NCBI RefSeq assembly: GCF_013044135.1
Contig: NZ_JABEPP010000001.1
Span: 620,001-684,000, forward strand
DNA: 64,000 nt
Direction: 5' to 3'
Source of the DNA: Enterovirga aerilata
GTDB lineage: Bacteria; Pseudomonadota; Alphaproteobacteria; Rhizobiales; Beijerinckiaceae
The notes beneath the pieces were generated by a model. It ran no database searches, was not told the DNA's origin, and saw only the letters and a list, made by a program, of their open reading frames with translations. A program made the position numbers and the translations under genes. Numbering within the stretch: position 1 is the first letter of the stretch; every line of letters begins with the position of its first letter. Below are positions 56,560 to 64,000 of this stretch, one piece after another.

Positions 56560-57887
56560 TTACGAGATCGCTCGGCACCGCCTTCGATGAGCGAGAACAG
56601 CCGCAAGGTCGGGAACACCGGGCCTGGATCGGGCGGGCGCTTCCCGCCGCGGCGGTGATGAGGCGGGCGCATTGCGCGCTCGCGATCCCACTCGGCCGGC
56701 GGGGGCAGGTCAGCGTCGTCGGCGAGCAGCCATCGCTTCAGGTTGGCGATGATCTCAGGAGAGAGGTCGAATGCGTTCGGCAGGCCAAGCGCGCGCCGCT
56801 CAGCGGCATGCATCGCGTTGGCGAGCTGCGGCCTCGAGATCCCGATCGCGGTTGCGACATCCTCTTGCCGGAAGGCTCGTCTGCGCTTGGCAGCGATGAC
56901 GGCAACCCGGACAGCCTCGGGCATCTCGCCGGAATGCCAGCGATCCAGGACGGCCCGGAGCTCGTCACGAGCCTGCGGGGGAGCGAGGAACGACAGTTGC
57001 CTGGCGTCGCCTTCCTGAGCCGGGATGGCACTGCTTCGGCCGCAGTACCTAGAAGCTATGCTTCTTACTGTAGCCGTTGTGGTGCCAACCTGCCCAGAAA
57101 CCTCGTTCCCGGTCGTGGACGTTGTGGTGCCAAGGTCACCGGGAGCGGCTCTTTCGATTGTGGACGTTGTGGTGCCACGGGCCACAGCCTGGTTCCGAAA
57201 CCAAGTCCGTCGAGACACCCCCGCAGCCTTCCATGGCTCGGCTTTCGCGACCGTGTCGGCGTACGATCGGGCGCCTTCCGCTCTCCGCTTCTCGGCTTTG
57301 CGTATCCGCGCGTCTTCCCGCCTCGCAGCCTCACGCTCCTTCTTCGACCAGTCGATCGCACCGATCGTTCGGATCTCAAGGGCTGTCCTCTCGGCTCTCG
57401 TTAGACGAAGGCGATTCGCCAGAGCGTCGGCTTTGAGCGTCCGGCCCGGGTCCCTGGCGATCTCCCGCAGATCGTCGAGCGCGATCTCACCGAGAGCTTT
57501 CCGGCACCACTGGGATGCCCAACCGATCAGCCGCGCGAGCGGATCGCCCATGACAACCCGGTTCGGGCCTTCGTGCGGCGCCGGCTGAGCCAAGATGTGA
57601 GGTGCTAGAGCTCGGATGTAGATCTCGCCTTCGCCATCCGTGTCCACACCGCCGTCGCCGTGGCGATACCGGATGAGGCGTTCGCCCTCGGCGACTCTGA
57701 GGGTGTCGATCCCGGGGCGCCTCGAGATGCGTGCTGGGGTGTGCTCGTAGCCCAGCCGCAGCTTCGCAGAGAGCTTCCCGGTCTTGTCCCGGAGGGGCTT
57801 CGCCCCGCGCGGGACGACGCGCGCGACAGGCGCGTTCTGATCCTCGATCACCGCTGCGGGGAGGTGCGTCGGGCGGGGCGGTTTCAT
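56526..57887 (-). CDS. HTH-containing replication-like phage protein with internal repeats
   Basis: A 453-residue basic protein. A helix-turn-helix segment RQEDVATAIGISRPQLANAM lies near 360-385, and another helical region AERTALEIRTIGAIDW at about 165. In the middle, three 15-residue repeats start GTTTST/GTTTAT. The Toprim-like gene ends 4 bp inside its start, so they form a pair. Position and shape suggest a replication initiator or helper, which is inference. Its end overlaps the HU-like gene by 34 bp. Confidence 0.65.
   Translation of the reverse strand: MKPPRPTHLPAAVIEDQNAPVARVVPRGAKPLRDKTGKLSAKLRLGYEHTPARISRRPGIDTLRVAEGERLIRYRHGDGGVDTDGEGEIYIRALAPHILAQPAPHEGPNRVVMGDPLARLIGWASQWCRKALGEIALDDLREIARDPGRTLKADALANRLRLTRAERTALEIRTIGAIDWSKKEREAARREDARIRKAEKRRAEGARSYADTVAKAEPWKAAGVSRRTWFRNQAVARGTTTSTIERAAPGDLGTTTSTTGNEVSGQVGTTTATVRSIASRYCGRSSAIPAQEGDARQLSFLAPPQARDELRAVLDRWHSGEMPEAVRVAVIAAKRRRAFRQEDVATAIGISRPQLANAMHAAERRALGLPNAFDLSPEIIANLKRWLLADDADLPPPAEWDRERAMRPPHHRRGGKRPPDPGPVFPTLRLFSLIEGGAERSRNQVLEPESEAA
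57076..57210. repeat. Three tandem 45-bp repeats (iteron-like)
   Basis: GTTGTGGTGCCA begins at 57076, 57121 and 57166, exactly 45 bp apart. The first two copies share more bases up to GTGGAC at the end. They encode the 15-residue repeats of the HTH protein. In-gene direct repeats in an initiator gene are typical of lambda-like origins. Confidence 0.65.
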
Positions 57888-58336
57888 CGGCCCGCCTCCG
57901 ACTCGGAGCGGCAGAACAGCGCCTCACGGGTCCGCAGCCACTCGCGCTCGCTTTCCTCGGCGATCTTGAGAACCTGGAGTTCGTACCCTGAGAGGTGCCG
58001 ATTGATGGCGCCCTGAACGAGGTGACGAAGCTGGTCGGGCGGGAGGGCGTCTAGCTCACACGCGAAGGCGTGTGGCCATTTCAGGTCGGCCACCGTCTTC
58101 CGCTTCGGGACCCGAGTGGGCAACCTATGCAATCGGATCTGATCAAGCGTGACGCCCACCGTCTCGAAAACGACGGTGATCCCCTTCTCGGCGGCGAAGC
58201 GTGTCAGCTTCTCCTGCAGGCTCCGACCAGCATCCCTGCCCGCCCTGTCGAAATCGCCCAGGTAGTACACGTAGTAGGGCCGCTGATCGTCGCCGCGCGC
58301 CGTCCTACCGGCCGCGGGGCTTTGCTTTTGTGCCAT
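57884..58336 (-). CDS. Compact Toprim-like protein
   Basis: A 150-residue protein whose YYLGDFDRAGRD (D28, D30) matches the DxD end of Toprim domains of the topoisomerase VI/Spo11 kind. The RLHRLPTR and LDALPPDQLRHLVQGAI blocks resemble the C-terminal half of longer phage proteins; the N-terminal half is missing here. A real SD (AGGAGA) lies 7 bp before ATG 58336, inside a hairpin, so the short form seems genuine and not merely cut by the att site 65 bp upstream. Confidence 0.65.
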   Translation of the reverse strand: MAQKQSPAAGRTARGDDQRPYYVYYLGDFDRAGRDAGRSLQEKLTRFAAEKGITVVFETVGVTLDQIRLHRLPTRVPKRKTVADLKWPHAFACELDALPPDQLRHLVQGAINRHLSGYELQVLKIAEESEREWLRTREALFCRSESEAGR

Positions 58337-58338
58337 GT

Positions 58339-58363
58339 TCGCGTCTCCTGAATCGAGACGCGA
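58339..58363 (-). promoter_or_regulatory. Hairpin covering the Shine-Dalgarno of the Toprim-like gene
   Basis: TCGCGTCTC and GAGACGCGA form a perfect 9-bp stem with a 7-base loop. The SD AGGAGA sits in loop and stem, so folding would hide it. It could be a translational switch or an operator. Confidence 0.5.
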
Positions 58364-58400
58364 CGGGGAACGTGAGGTCAGAAAATCAGTGACTTACCTA

Positions 58401-58448
58401 AGCTTCCCAAGTTGAATGTCGTCGGTTCGATCCCGATCGCCCGCTCCA
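58401..58448. repeat. Right attachment repeat (attR)
   Basis: A 48-bp copy of the 3' part of tRNA-Gly(CCC), identical to 40929-40976 except for T at 58412. It lacks the acceptor and D-arm, so it is not a tRNA. The next 298 bp, to 58746, hold no supported gene: only a short CTTCC/GGAAG hairpin and a CG-rich palindrome. Confidence 0.9.
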
Positions 58449-58746
58449 CTTCTCATTCGAAAATCCAACAACTTAAGGGCTTCCGCCGGAAGATCGGCGA
58501 TCCGCGCGCGCGCGGACCCGATACGGCGCGGCAACGCATCTCGTAAGGGCGAACCGCACGGCCTGTCATGACGTGGCCAGCCGAGCCCGGACCGGCAAAC
58601 CGCGCAGCCTTCCCTTCCTCCGGTAGGCCCGCCGTCGAGCTGAGCCAGGCCAGCAGCTTGGCGGCGCGCCGACTGCGCCCGACCGGGGGCGTCCGTCCGA
58701 TCCGGTTTCGGATGGTCCGCATGCCCGCCGGGCGGAGAGCCTCCCG

Positions 58747-60207
58747 CTACTCGGCAGCGAGCAGGCGGGGGAGGGCGGCCCGCAAAACCTTCCCGCTCGT
58801 GTTGCGCGGCAGCGCCGTCACGAGCGCGAACAGCTTCGGCACCTTGTAGCTGGCGAGCCGGGAGCGGGCGTGATCCCGCAATTCGGTTTCCGCGACCTCC
58901 AAGCCCGGCCGGAGCACGATCGCCGCGGCGAGCTCCTCCCCGAGATCCGGGTGCTCGACGGCGAAGACGGCGACTTCGAGCACGGCCGGGTGGTCCGCGA
59001 GCGCCGCCTCGATCTCGGCCGGGTAGATGTTCACGCCGCCCCGGATGATCACGTCCTTGGCCCGGCCGGTCAGCTGCACATGGCCGGAGGGCGTGATGCG
59101 CCCGAGATCGCCGGGCATGAACCAGCCGTCCGGATGGGCCGGCACCACCGCACCTTCGGCGTCCACGAGACGCGTCGAGACGCCCGGGCCGCGGTAGCGG
59201 AGCCGCCCGATCGCCCCGGCCGGCAGCGGGCTTCCCTCCGCATCGACGACCTCGATCTCGACCCGGAAGGCGGGCCGGCCGACGGTCGCGGCATGTTCGA
59301 GCTGCTCGGCGGGCTGGAGAACCGCGATCCCGCCGCCCTCGCTCGTCGCATAATAGTCCGTCAGCCCCGGCGACAGGCGCTCCAGCGCGCGGCGGCGCAA
59401 TTCGGGCGGCATGGCGGCACCGCTGACAACGAGGCGGCGTAGGCTCGGCATGGCCGGACCTTCCCCGGCCCATGCCTCGATCGTGCGGCCGACCTGCGTC
59501 GGCACGAGGAAGGTGACGGTCGCTTCCGCCTCGCGTGCGGTCGCGATCAGCTCCTCTGGCGAGACGGGCGGCGGCTTCAGGATCACGGTCGCGCCGGCGA
59601 CGAGGAAGCTCATCGCGAAGGACCGTCCACCGCCGAAATAGAGCGGCGTCGCGAGGAGGTAACGGTCGCTCCCGTTGAACGTCATGCCGACCCACTGGCC
59701 GACGAAGCGCTCGTAGAGCTCGCGATGCGACACGAGCGCTCCCGTCGGACGGCCCGTCGTCCCGGAGGACAGCGACAGGACGACCGGCAGGTTTTCGTCG
59801 ATGTGAACCGGAGGCGCCCGGCCGGCCGCCTCGCGCCAGGACGGGTCGATGCGGATGCCGCCGAAAGGTTCGGGCGTCGCCTCGTCGTCCTCGACGAGCG
59901 TCACGCGGCAGGCGAAGGCGCGCGCGACCGCGGCCTTTTCGGTCGCGGTCCAGCGTTGGTCGAGCGGCACGATCGTCCCGCCGAGCCAGGCGACGGCGTA
60001 GTGCATCAGGAGATGGTCGGCGCTGTCCCGCAGCGAAAGACCGATCCGGTCCCCAGCCGACACGCCCCGCTCCGCCAAGCCTGCCGCGAAGCCGAGCATC
60101 CGCGTGACAGCCGCCTCGTAAGTCAGGCTGCCCGCATCATCCCTGATCGCGACATGATCTGGCCTGCTTCTCGCATGATGAGAGAAGATGTAAGATAGGT
60201 TAAGCAT
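58747..60207 (-). CDS. Acyl-CoA synthetase/AMP-ligase family protein
   Basis: A 486-residue ANL-superfamily ligase that activates a carboxylate as an acyl-AMP and then usually CoA thioester. Motifs: phosphate loop SLSSGTTGRPTGALVSH, YATSEGGG, hinge GWFMPGDLGRI, GRAKDVIIRGGVNIYPAEIE and the C-terminal lysine in NTSGKVLR. The substrate is unknown, but the neighbouring amidohydrolases suggest an aromatic or heterocyclic acid. It is divergent from the 60280 gene. Confidence 0.9.
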   Translation of the reverse strand: MLNLSYIFSHHARSRPDHVAIRDDAGSLTYEAAVTRMLGFAAGLAERGVSAGDRIGLSLRDSADHLLMHYAVAWLGGTIVPLDQRWTATEKAAVARAFACRVTLVEDDEATPEPFGGIRIDPSWREAAGRAPPVHIDENLPVVLSLSSGTTGRPTGALVSHRELYERFVGQWVGMTFNGSDRYLLATPLYFGGGRSFAMSFLVAGATVILKPPPVSPEELIATAREAEATVTFLVPTQVGRTIEAWAGEGPAMPSLRRLVVSGAAMPPELRRRALERLSPGLTDYYATSEGGGIAVLQPAEQLEHAATVGRPAFRVEIEVVDAEGSPLPAGAIGRLRYRGPGVSTRLVDAEGAVVPAHPDGWFMPGDLGRITPSGHVQLTGRAKDVIIRGGVNIYPAEIEAALADHPAVLEVAVFAVEHPDLGEELAAAIVLRPGLEVAETELRDHARSRLASYKVPKLFALVTALPRNTSGKVLRAALPRLLAAE

Positions 60208-60279
60208 CGATATTTTCGTTCTTGCTTCAGGATGAATGCGCGTCTATTCGCATCATATTCTGTCTCGGAGCGGGTTGAG

Positions 60280-61140
60280 ATGACGGTTCGTGCGATCGAT
60301 GCGGTGGTGAATATCTGGACGACGGAGGCGTTGTCGCGTCGACCCGGCTGGGCCGGCGGGTTCTTCGTCGGCAAGATGAAGGCGCAGTCCGGGCTGATGG
60401 GTGGCCTCTCGCTTGAGGAGATGATCGACCGGATGGACGCGGCCGGAATCGACCGCGCCTTCCTGATCGCGCCGAAATCCGGCCGCCTCGGGCTGCCCGG
60501 CTCCTACCACCTTCCCTACGAGATCGTGGCGAAGGCGGTGGAGCGTCATCCGGACCGGTTCTGGGGGCTCGCCGGCATCGACCCGACCGAAGGCATGAAG
60601 GGCGTGCGGGCCTTCGAGAGCGCCGTCCGGAACGACGGCTTCATCGGGGCGCATTGCTATCCGCATTGGTTCGAGCTCGCGCCCGACCACGCGAAGTACT
60701 ACCCGTTTTATGCGAAGTGCTGCGAACTGGGCGTGCCGTACCAGCTGCAGGTCGGGCAATCGATGGTCTACGCGCCCGAGCAGCCGACCCGGAGCGTCGG
60801 CCGGCCCATCACCTTGGACGCGGTCGCCTGCGACTTCCCGGAGCTCAAGCTCATCGGGATCCATGTCGGGATCCCCTGGCACGACGAGATGATCGCCATG
60901 GCCTGGAAGCACCCGAACGTGTTCATCGGCTGCGACGCGCACAGCCCGCGCTACTGGCCGCAGAGCTTCGTGCATTTCATCAAAACCTGGGGGCAGGACA
61001 AGGTGATCTTCGGCACCGACTTTCCCGTCCTCGACTTCGCCCGCACGATGAAGGAGATCGACGCGCTCGACCTGGGCGAGGTGCCGCGCCGCAAGCTCCT
61101 CGTGGAGAACACGGCGCGGATCTACGGCCTGACCCTCTGA
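60280..61140 (+). CDS. Amidohydrolase family protein lacking the HxH motif, first copy
   Basis: A 286-residue TIM-barrel protein of the amidohydrolase 2 group (ACMSD/resorcylate decarboxylase-like). The N-terminal metal motif, usually DxHxH, reads DAVVNIWT. Later sites are present: HCYPHW, IHVGIPWHDE and FGTDFPV. Loss of the first two His may change the metal or the chemistry. ATG 60280 is chosen over 60232 because it follows GGAG. Confidence 0.85.
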   Translation: MTVRAIDAVVNIWTTEALSRRPGWAGGFFVGKMKAQSGLMGGLSLEEMIDRMDAAGIDRAFLIAPKSGRLGLPGSYHLPYEIVAKAVERHPDRFWGLAGIDPTEGMKGVRAFESAVRNDGFIGAHCYPHWFELAPDHAKYYPFYAKCCELGVPYQLQVGQSMVYAPEQPTRSVGRPITLDAVACDFPELKLIGIHVGIPWHDEMIAMAWKHPNVFIGCDAHSPRYWPQSFVHFIKTWGQDKVIFGTDFPVLDFARTMKEIDALDLGEVPRRKLLVENTARIYGLTL

Positions 61141-61155
61141 CGCGAAGGCCGTCCC

Positions 61156-61935
61156 GTGAACGTCTTCCTGGTCTTCGCCCATCCCGAGCCCAAATCCTTC
61201 AACGCCGCATTGCGGGACCGGGCCGTCGACGTGCTTCGTGAATGCGGCCACGCGGTCGTCGTGTCGGACCTCTACGAAATGAAGTTCAAGGCCGTTATCG
61301 ACCACGACGACTTCCCCGATCCGCTGAATCCGGCGATGCTGCAGATACCGCTGGAGCAGGAGGCGGCCCATGCGCGCGGGACGACAGCGGCCGACATCGC
61401 TGCCGAGCAGCGAAAGCTGATCGCGGCGGATCTCGTCATCTTCCAGTTCCCCTTGTGGCTCTATGGTCTGCCCGCGATCCTGAAAGGCTGGTGCGAGCGG
61501 GTGTTCTCGAGCGGGTTCGCGCACGAGACGACACCGAGCGGAGAGCGGCGCTGGTTCGAGAACGGCGGCCTGAAGGGCCGCAGGGCGATGCTGTCGCTCA
61601 CCTGCGCGGGCGCCGAAACCGCTTTCCAGCCGGACGGGCGGCACGGCGACATGGACCGCATCCTGTGGCCGATCCACAACGCGCTGCGTTACGCGGGCTT
61701 CGACGTCCTGCCGCCGGTGGTCAGCTATGCGGTCCTCCGCGGCGGAGAGCTCGGCCGCGCCAACGCCCTCGACCGCCTGGAAGGCAGGCTTCGCGGGATC
61801 GAGACGGACACGCCCATCCCGTTCCACAGCCTGGACGAATACGACGACGCCCATCGGCTGAAAGCCGGGATCGCGCCGCGCACGCCGGGGCAGCATCGCG
61901 GCCCGGGCTACCTCAGCCGAACGCCTTCTTCCTGA
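61156..61935 (+). CDS. NAD(P)H-dependent oxidoreductase, flavodoxin-like (NQO1/KefF type)
   Basis: A 259-residue FMN/FAD quinone reductase-like protein. VFAHPEPKSFNAAL is the phosphate-binding loop, and FQFPLWLYGLPAILKGWCERVF the dimer and isoalloxazine region. GTG 61156 lies 15 bp after the amidohydrolase stop. Its end overlaps the convergent binding-protein gene by 23 bp. Confidence 0.88.
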   Translation: MNVFLVFAHPEPKSFNAALRDRAVDVLRECGHAVVVSDLYEMKFKAVIDHDDFPDPLNPAMLQIPLEQEAAHARGTTAADIAAEQRKLIAADLVIFQFPLWLYGLPAILKGWCERVFSSGFAHETTPSGERRWFENGGLKGRRAMLSLTCAGAETAFQPDGRHGDMDRILWPIHNALRYAGFDVLPPVVSYAVLRGGELGRANALDRLEGRLRGIETDTPIPFHSLDEYDDAHRLKAGIAPRTPGQHRGPGYLSRTPSS

Positions 61936-62920
61936 TCGCGTCCGTGAAGTAGCCGTCGTCCTTCGGTTCCGGGATGATGCCTGCCGCGACCATCAGGTCC
62001 CGGGCGGACACGAATGTGGCGGGCGCGACCGCGAGCTTGGCGCGGTGCACCGCCGCGAAGTTCGTCCTGGCGAAATCGAGCGATGCCACGCCCCGGTCGG
62101 GCGATTTCGTCTCGGGAATGTCGTAGAGCTTCGACATGGACGCGATCAGCGCGGGCGTGTCGGCGGTCGCGCCGATTGCCGCGAGCGTTGCATCCACGCC
62201 GCGCAGGAACCGGACCAGCGTCTCGGGCCGCTCCTCGACGGTCCGCTTGGTCGTGACGTAGAGGTCTCCGGGAGACGGCGCGACCTCGTCGATGCACCAG
62301 GCGTGGATCGGCTGCCCGGCCGAGCGGAGGCGATGCACGGTGAGGTGGGTCGCGATATAGCCTGAAAGCCGGCCGGCCTTGACCAGCTCGAAGGCGCTCG
62401 GCGCGTTGCCGGCCGCCTCGCGGGAAACGGAGCTCTTCGGGATCGAGGCCTTCGCCAGCATCATGTCGAGCAGGTTCTCGGTCGCGCCGCCGACGGAGAT
62501 GACGCCGACCGTCTTGCCCGCCAGGTCGGCCGAGCCCTGTATCGGCTTGTCGCGGTGGCTGATGACCCAGAACAGGTCCTTGGGATAGACGCCCGCGATG
62601 GCGATCAGCTGCGGGTCGCGAACATAGGCCTTGAGGAGGTCCGTCCCGCCCGTGCGCGAGATCAGGACGTTCCCGGCCGTCAGCTGCTGGATCCCGAAGG
62701 CCGACCCCTTTCCGCCCTCGTTGACCAGATCGAGCCCCTGCTTGGCGAAGAAGCCACCGGAGGTGCCGTACATCGTCTCGGCATAATCGATCAGGAATCC
62801 GAAGGGCGTCAGGTAGGTCACGCGCTCGGGTGCCTGGGACAGGGCGGGTCGAGCAGAAGCGGCCCCGAAAAGGGCGCCCAAGCCGGCCGAGACGGCGCGG
62901 CGCGTCACCTGGGTGGTCAT
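61913..62920 (-). CDS. ABC transporter substrate-binding protein, NMT1/SsuA type
   Basis: A 335-residue periplasmic receptor of the NMT1/THI5-like fold. The signal peptide starts MTTQVTRRAVSAGLG and ends near ALSQA, a twin-arginine-like form. The GKTVGVISVGGATENLLDMM segment marks the ligand cleft. It belongs with the permease at 63815-64000 and the amidohydrolase between them. The ligand is unknown. Confidence 0.88.
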   Translation of the reverse strand: MTTQVTRRAVSAGLGALFGAASARPALSQAPERVTYLTPFGFLIDYAETMYGTSGGFFAKQGLDLVNEGGKGSAFGIQQLTAGNVLISRTGGTDLLKAYVRDPQLIAIAGVYPKDLFWVISHRDKPIQGSADLAGKTVGVISVGGATENLLDMMLAKASIPKSSVSREAAGNAPSAFELVKAGRLSGYIATHLTVHRLRSAGQPIHAWCIDEVAPSPGDLYVTTKRTVEERPETLVRFLRGVDATLAAIGATADTPALIASMSKLYDIPETKSPDRGVASLDFARTNFAAVHRAKLAVAPATFVSARDLMVAAGIIPEPKDDGYFTDAIRKKAFG

Positions 62921-62960
62921 TGTGGAACTCCTGCCTGCTCGTGATCTCTGGGGCGAGGTC

Positions 62961-63812
62961 TCAGCTTGTCGCCGGCGGCCGCAGTCCGAGGATGCGGATC
63001 GCGTTCTCGCCGAGCAGCTTCGGCTTCGTCTCCTCCGGGATGTCGAGCGCGCGCACCTGCCTGACCGACTCGGCGATGGTCTGGACCGGCCAGTCGGTGC
63101 CCCACATGACCTTGTCGGCGCCGTCGTTGTTGCCCCAGTCGCGCTGGGCGATGAAGTCGACGAAATGCTTCGTCCAGGACGAGGGCGGCCAGGCGTCGGC
63201 GAGGATGTAGATGTTCTCGTGGACCCGCACGGCGCTCGTCATGTCGGCCTCGTGCGGGAAGCCGATATGGAGCCCGATGATCTTGAGCTCGGGAAAATCG
63301 AAGGCCACCTCCTCCAGCATGGAGGGATGCGCGCAGTAGCGTCCGCCGGAGCGCGGCGACTGCCGCCCGACCTGGAGCGTGATCGGCACCCCGAGCTCGC
63401 AGCATTTGGCGTAGATCGGCCAGTAGGTGCGGTGGTTCACCTCCACGCCGAACCAGTGCGGATAGACGTGCACGCCGATGAAGCCGAGCTTCGTCACCGC
63501 CCGCTCGATGTAGCGGAGCGTCTCCATGCCGCCGAGCGGGTTGATCCCGCACCAGCCGAAGAAGCGGTCGGGATGCGCTTGGAGCACCGGGTAGACCTCG
63601 TCGACATGGGTGGCGAGGAGCTCGCCTCCCACCCCGTTCTGCGCGACATTCGCGACGATCCCGGCCATCGCGACGCCGTTCCTGTCCATCTCGGCGATGT
63701 AGCTCTCCGCGACGAAGGGCTTTCGCGCCTCCTCCGAAATCTTCAGCACCTCGTAGAGCTTGAGCTGGGTATGCGGCTTGAAGTTCACCGTGACGTCGAT
63801 GATGCGGCCCAT
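62961..63812 (-). CDS. Amidohydrolase family protein lacking the HxH motif, second copy
   Basis: A 283-residue paralogue of the 60280 product. DVTVNFKP replaces DxHxH; the later HVYPHW, LHIGFPHEADM and WGTDWPV are conserved. It lies between the ABC permease and binding-protein genes in the same direction, so it probably acts on the imported compound. Its start is 2 bp from the permease stop. Confidence 0.85.
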   Translation of the reverse strand: MGRIIDVTVNFKPHTQLKLYEVLKISEEARKPFVAESYIAEMDRNGVAMAGIVANVAQNGVGGELLATHVDEVYPVLQAHPDRFFGWCGINPLGGMETLRYIERAVTKLGFIGVHVYPHWFGVEVNHRTYWPIYAKCCELGVPITLQVGRQSPRSGGRYCAHPSMLEEVAFDFPELKIIGLHIGFPHEADMTSAVRVHENIYILADAWPPSSWTKHFVDFIAQRDWGNNDGADKVMWGTDWPVQTIAESVRQVRALDIPEETKPKLLGENAIRILGLRPPATS

Positions 63813-63814
63813 GG

Positions 63815-64000
63815 TCAGGTCTCTCGCGTGATCAGGACGGATTCGTGCCAGGGCGTGACGAAGCGGCGCAGCATGACGACGAGCGCGTAGAGCAGGAACC
63901 CGATCACGGTCAGGATGATGATGACCGCGAACATGCCGGGGACGTCGAAGGCGTTGAGGGCCGCGACGGCCATGTAGCCGAGCCCGTTCGAGCCGCCGAG
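63815..64000 (-). CDS. ABC transporter permease, C-terminal end
   Basis: Only the last 61 residues are in the window, running off the right edge. They include the final hydrophobic helix (MFAVIIILTVIGFLLYALVV) and the basic tail RRFVTPWHESVLITRET, as in SsuC/TauC-type permeases. The stop is 2 bp before the amidohydrolase start, so they form one operon with the binding protein. Confidence 0.8.
   Translation of the reverse strand, partial: LGGSNGLGYMAVAALNAFDVPGMFAVIIILTVIGFLLYALVVMLRRFVTPWHESVLITRET

Larger units (their letters stand above)
40929..58448. mobile_element. Integrated reduced prophage or satellite-like element, 17.5 kb
   Basis: Direct repeats in a tRNA gene bound the element, an integrase lies just inside the left end, and phage head/tail genes lie within. 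Order from the left: integrase and small DNA-binding proteins, an unknown gene, XRE regulator, accessory (moron-like) genes including a PIN pair, tail tape measure, capsid, protease, small genes, HU-like protein, HTH/replication-like protein, Toprim-like protein. No portal, terminase, connector, tail tube, fibre, holin or lysin gene was found. No frameshifts or broken reading frames were seen. Confidence 0.85.

Noticed and set aside
57076-57210. CRISPR array
   Set aside because: Three repeats of 12 conserved bases at a 45-bp pitch encode a protein repeat in frame, with no unique spacers of CRISPR form and no cas genes.
58401-58448. Second tRNA-Gly gene
   Set aside because: Only the 3' part from the anticodon stem on is present; there is no acceptor 5' strand or D-arm.
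58394-59695. A 433-residue minus-strand frame across attR and the ligase gene
   Set aside because: It is the ligase gene read in another frame, with Arg/Gly-rich low-complexity sequence.

Overview
The window is very GC-rich and gene-dense. Its core gene neighbourhoods (tyrA-hisC, metX-metW, xerD next to aroK-aroB, hrcA divergent from rph), a perfect CtrA-type box and two EcfG-type promoter candidates point to an alphaproteobacterium of the order Hyphomicrobiales (Rhizobiales), probably near Methylobacteriaceae, Bosea or Microvirga. The genus cannot be fixed from the sequence alone.

Layout. 1-11.5 kb is mostly housekeeping: a cut-off GGDEF protein, tyrosine and histidine pathway genes (tyrA, hisC), an MFS transporter, chorismate mutase, metX-metW, an orphan TadG-like vWA protein, xerD and aroK-aroB. 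11.6-23.3 kb is an aromatic-acid module: an SDR, a ferredoxin reductase, a MarR regulator, 4-hydroxybenzoate hydroxylase (pobA), a CYP199-like P450, its [2Fe-2S] ferredoxin, two periplasmic binding proteins and a complete LivHMGF-type ABC transporter. Read together, these genes could import a para-substituted benzoate such as 4-methoxybenzoate, O-demethylate it to 4-hydroxybenzoate and hydroxylate that to protocatechuate. 23.4-33 kb holds small unknown genes, a quinone oxidoreductase, a TPR protein, rmuC, hrcA/rph, a double GNAT protein, two sugar-acid-type dehydrogenases and a GCG_CRPN-type repeat protein. 33.3-39.1 kb holds a hydroxyacid dehydrogenase and a four-gene sugar-type ABC importer with a strong terminator between the binding protein and the permeases. 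39.2-40.8 kb holds an erythromycin-esterase-like gene behind an EcfG-type promoter and a small NepR-like protein.

From 40,929 to 58,448 lies an integrated element of 17.5 kb. It is bounded by a 48-bp direct repeat (47 of 48 identical) made of the 3' part of a tRNA-Gly(CCC) gene, with the integrase directly inside the left repeat. It carries HK97-type protease and capsid genes, a tape measure protein with a lytic-transglycosylase-like domain, an XRE regulator with two operator-like palindromes, an HU-like protein, a HTH protein whose gene contains three exact 45-bp-spaced repeats, a compact Toprim-like protein, and an overlapping gene pair with a PIN-domain nuclease. I found no portal, terminase, head-tail connector, tail tube, fibre or lysis gene. 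It is therefore either a strongly reduced prophage or a satellite-like element that depends on a helper.

The last 5.5 kb returns to chromosomal genes: an acyl-CoA ligase, two related amidohydrolases lacking the usual N-terminal HxH motif, an NAD(P)H oxidoreductase and the binding protein and permease end of an NMT1/Ssu-type ABC importer that continues past the right edge.

The best leads for something undescribed are the reduced prophage with its internal 45-bp repeats, its unknown-protein/PIN pair, the NepR-like protein behind an EcfG-type promoter, and the compact P450-PobA-transporter module.
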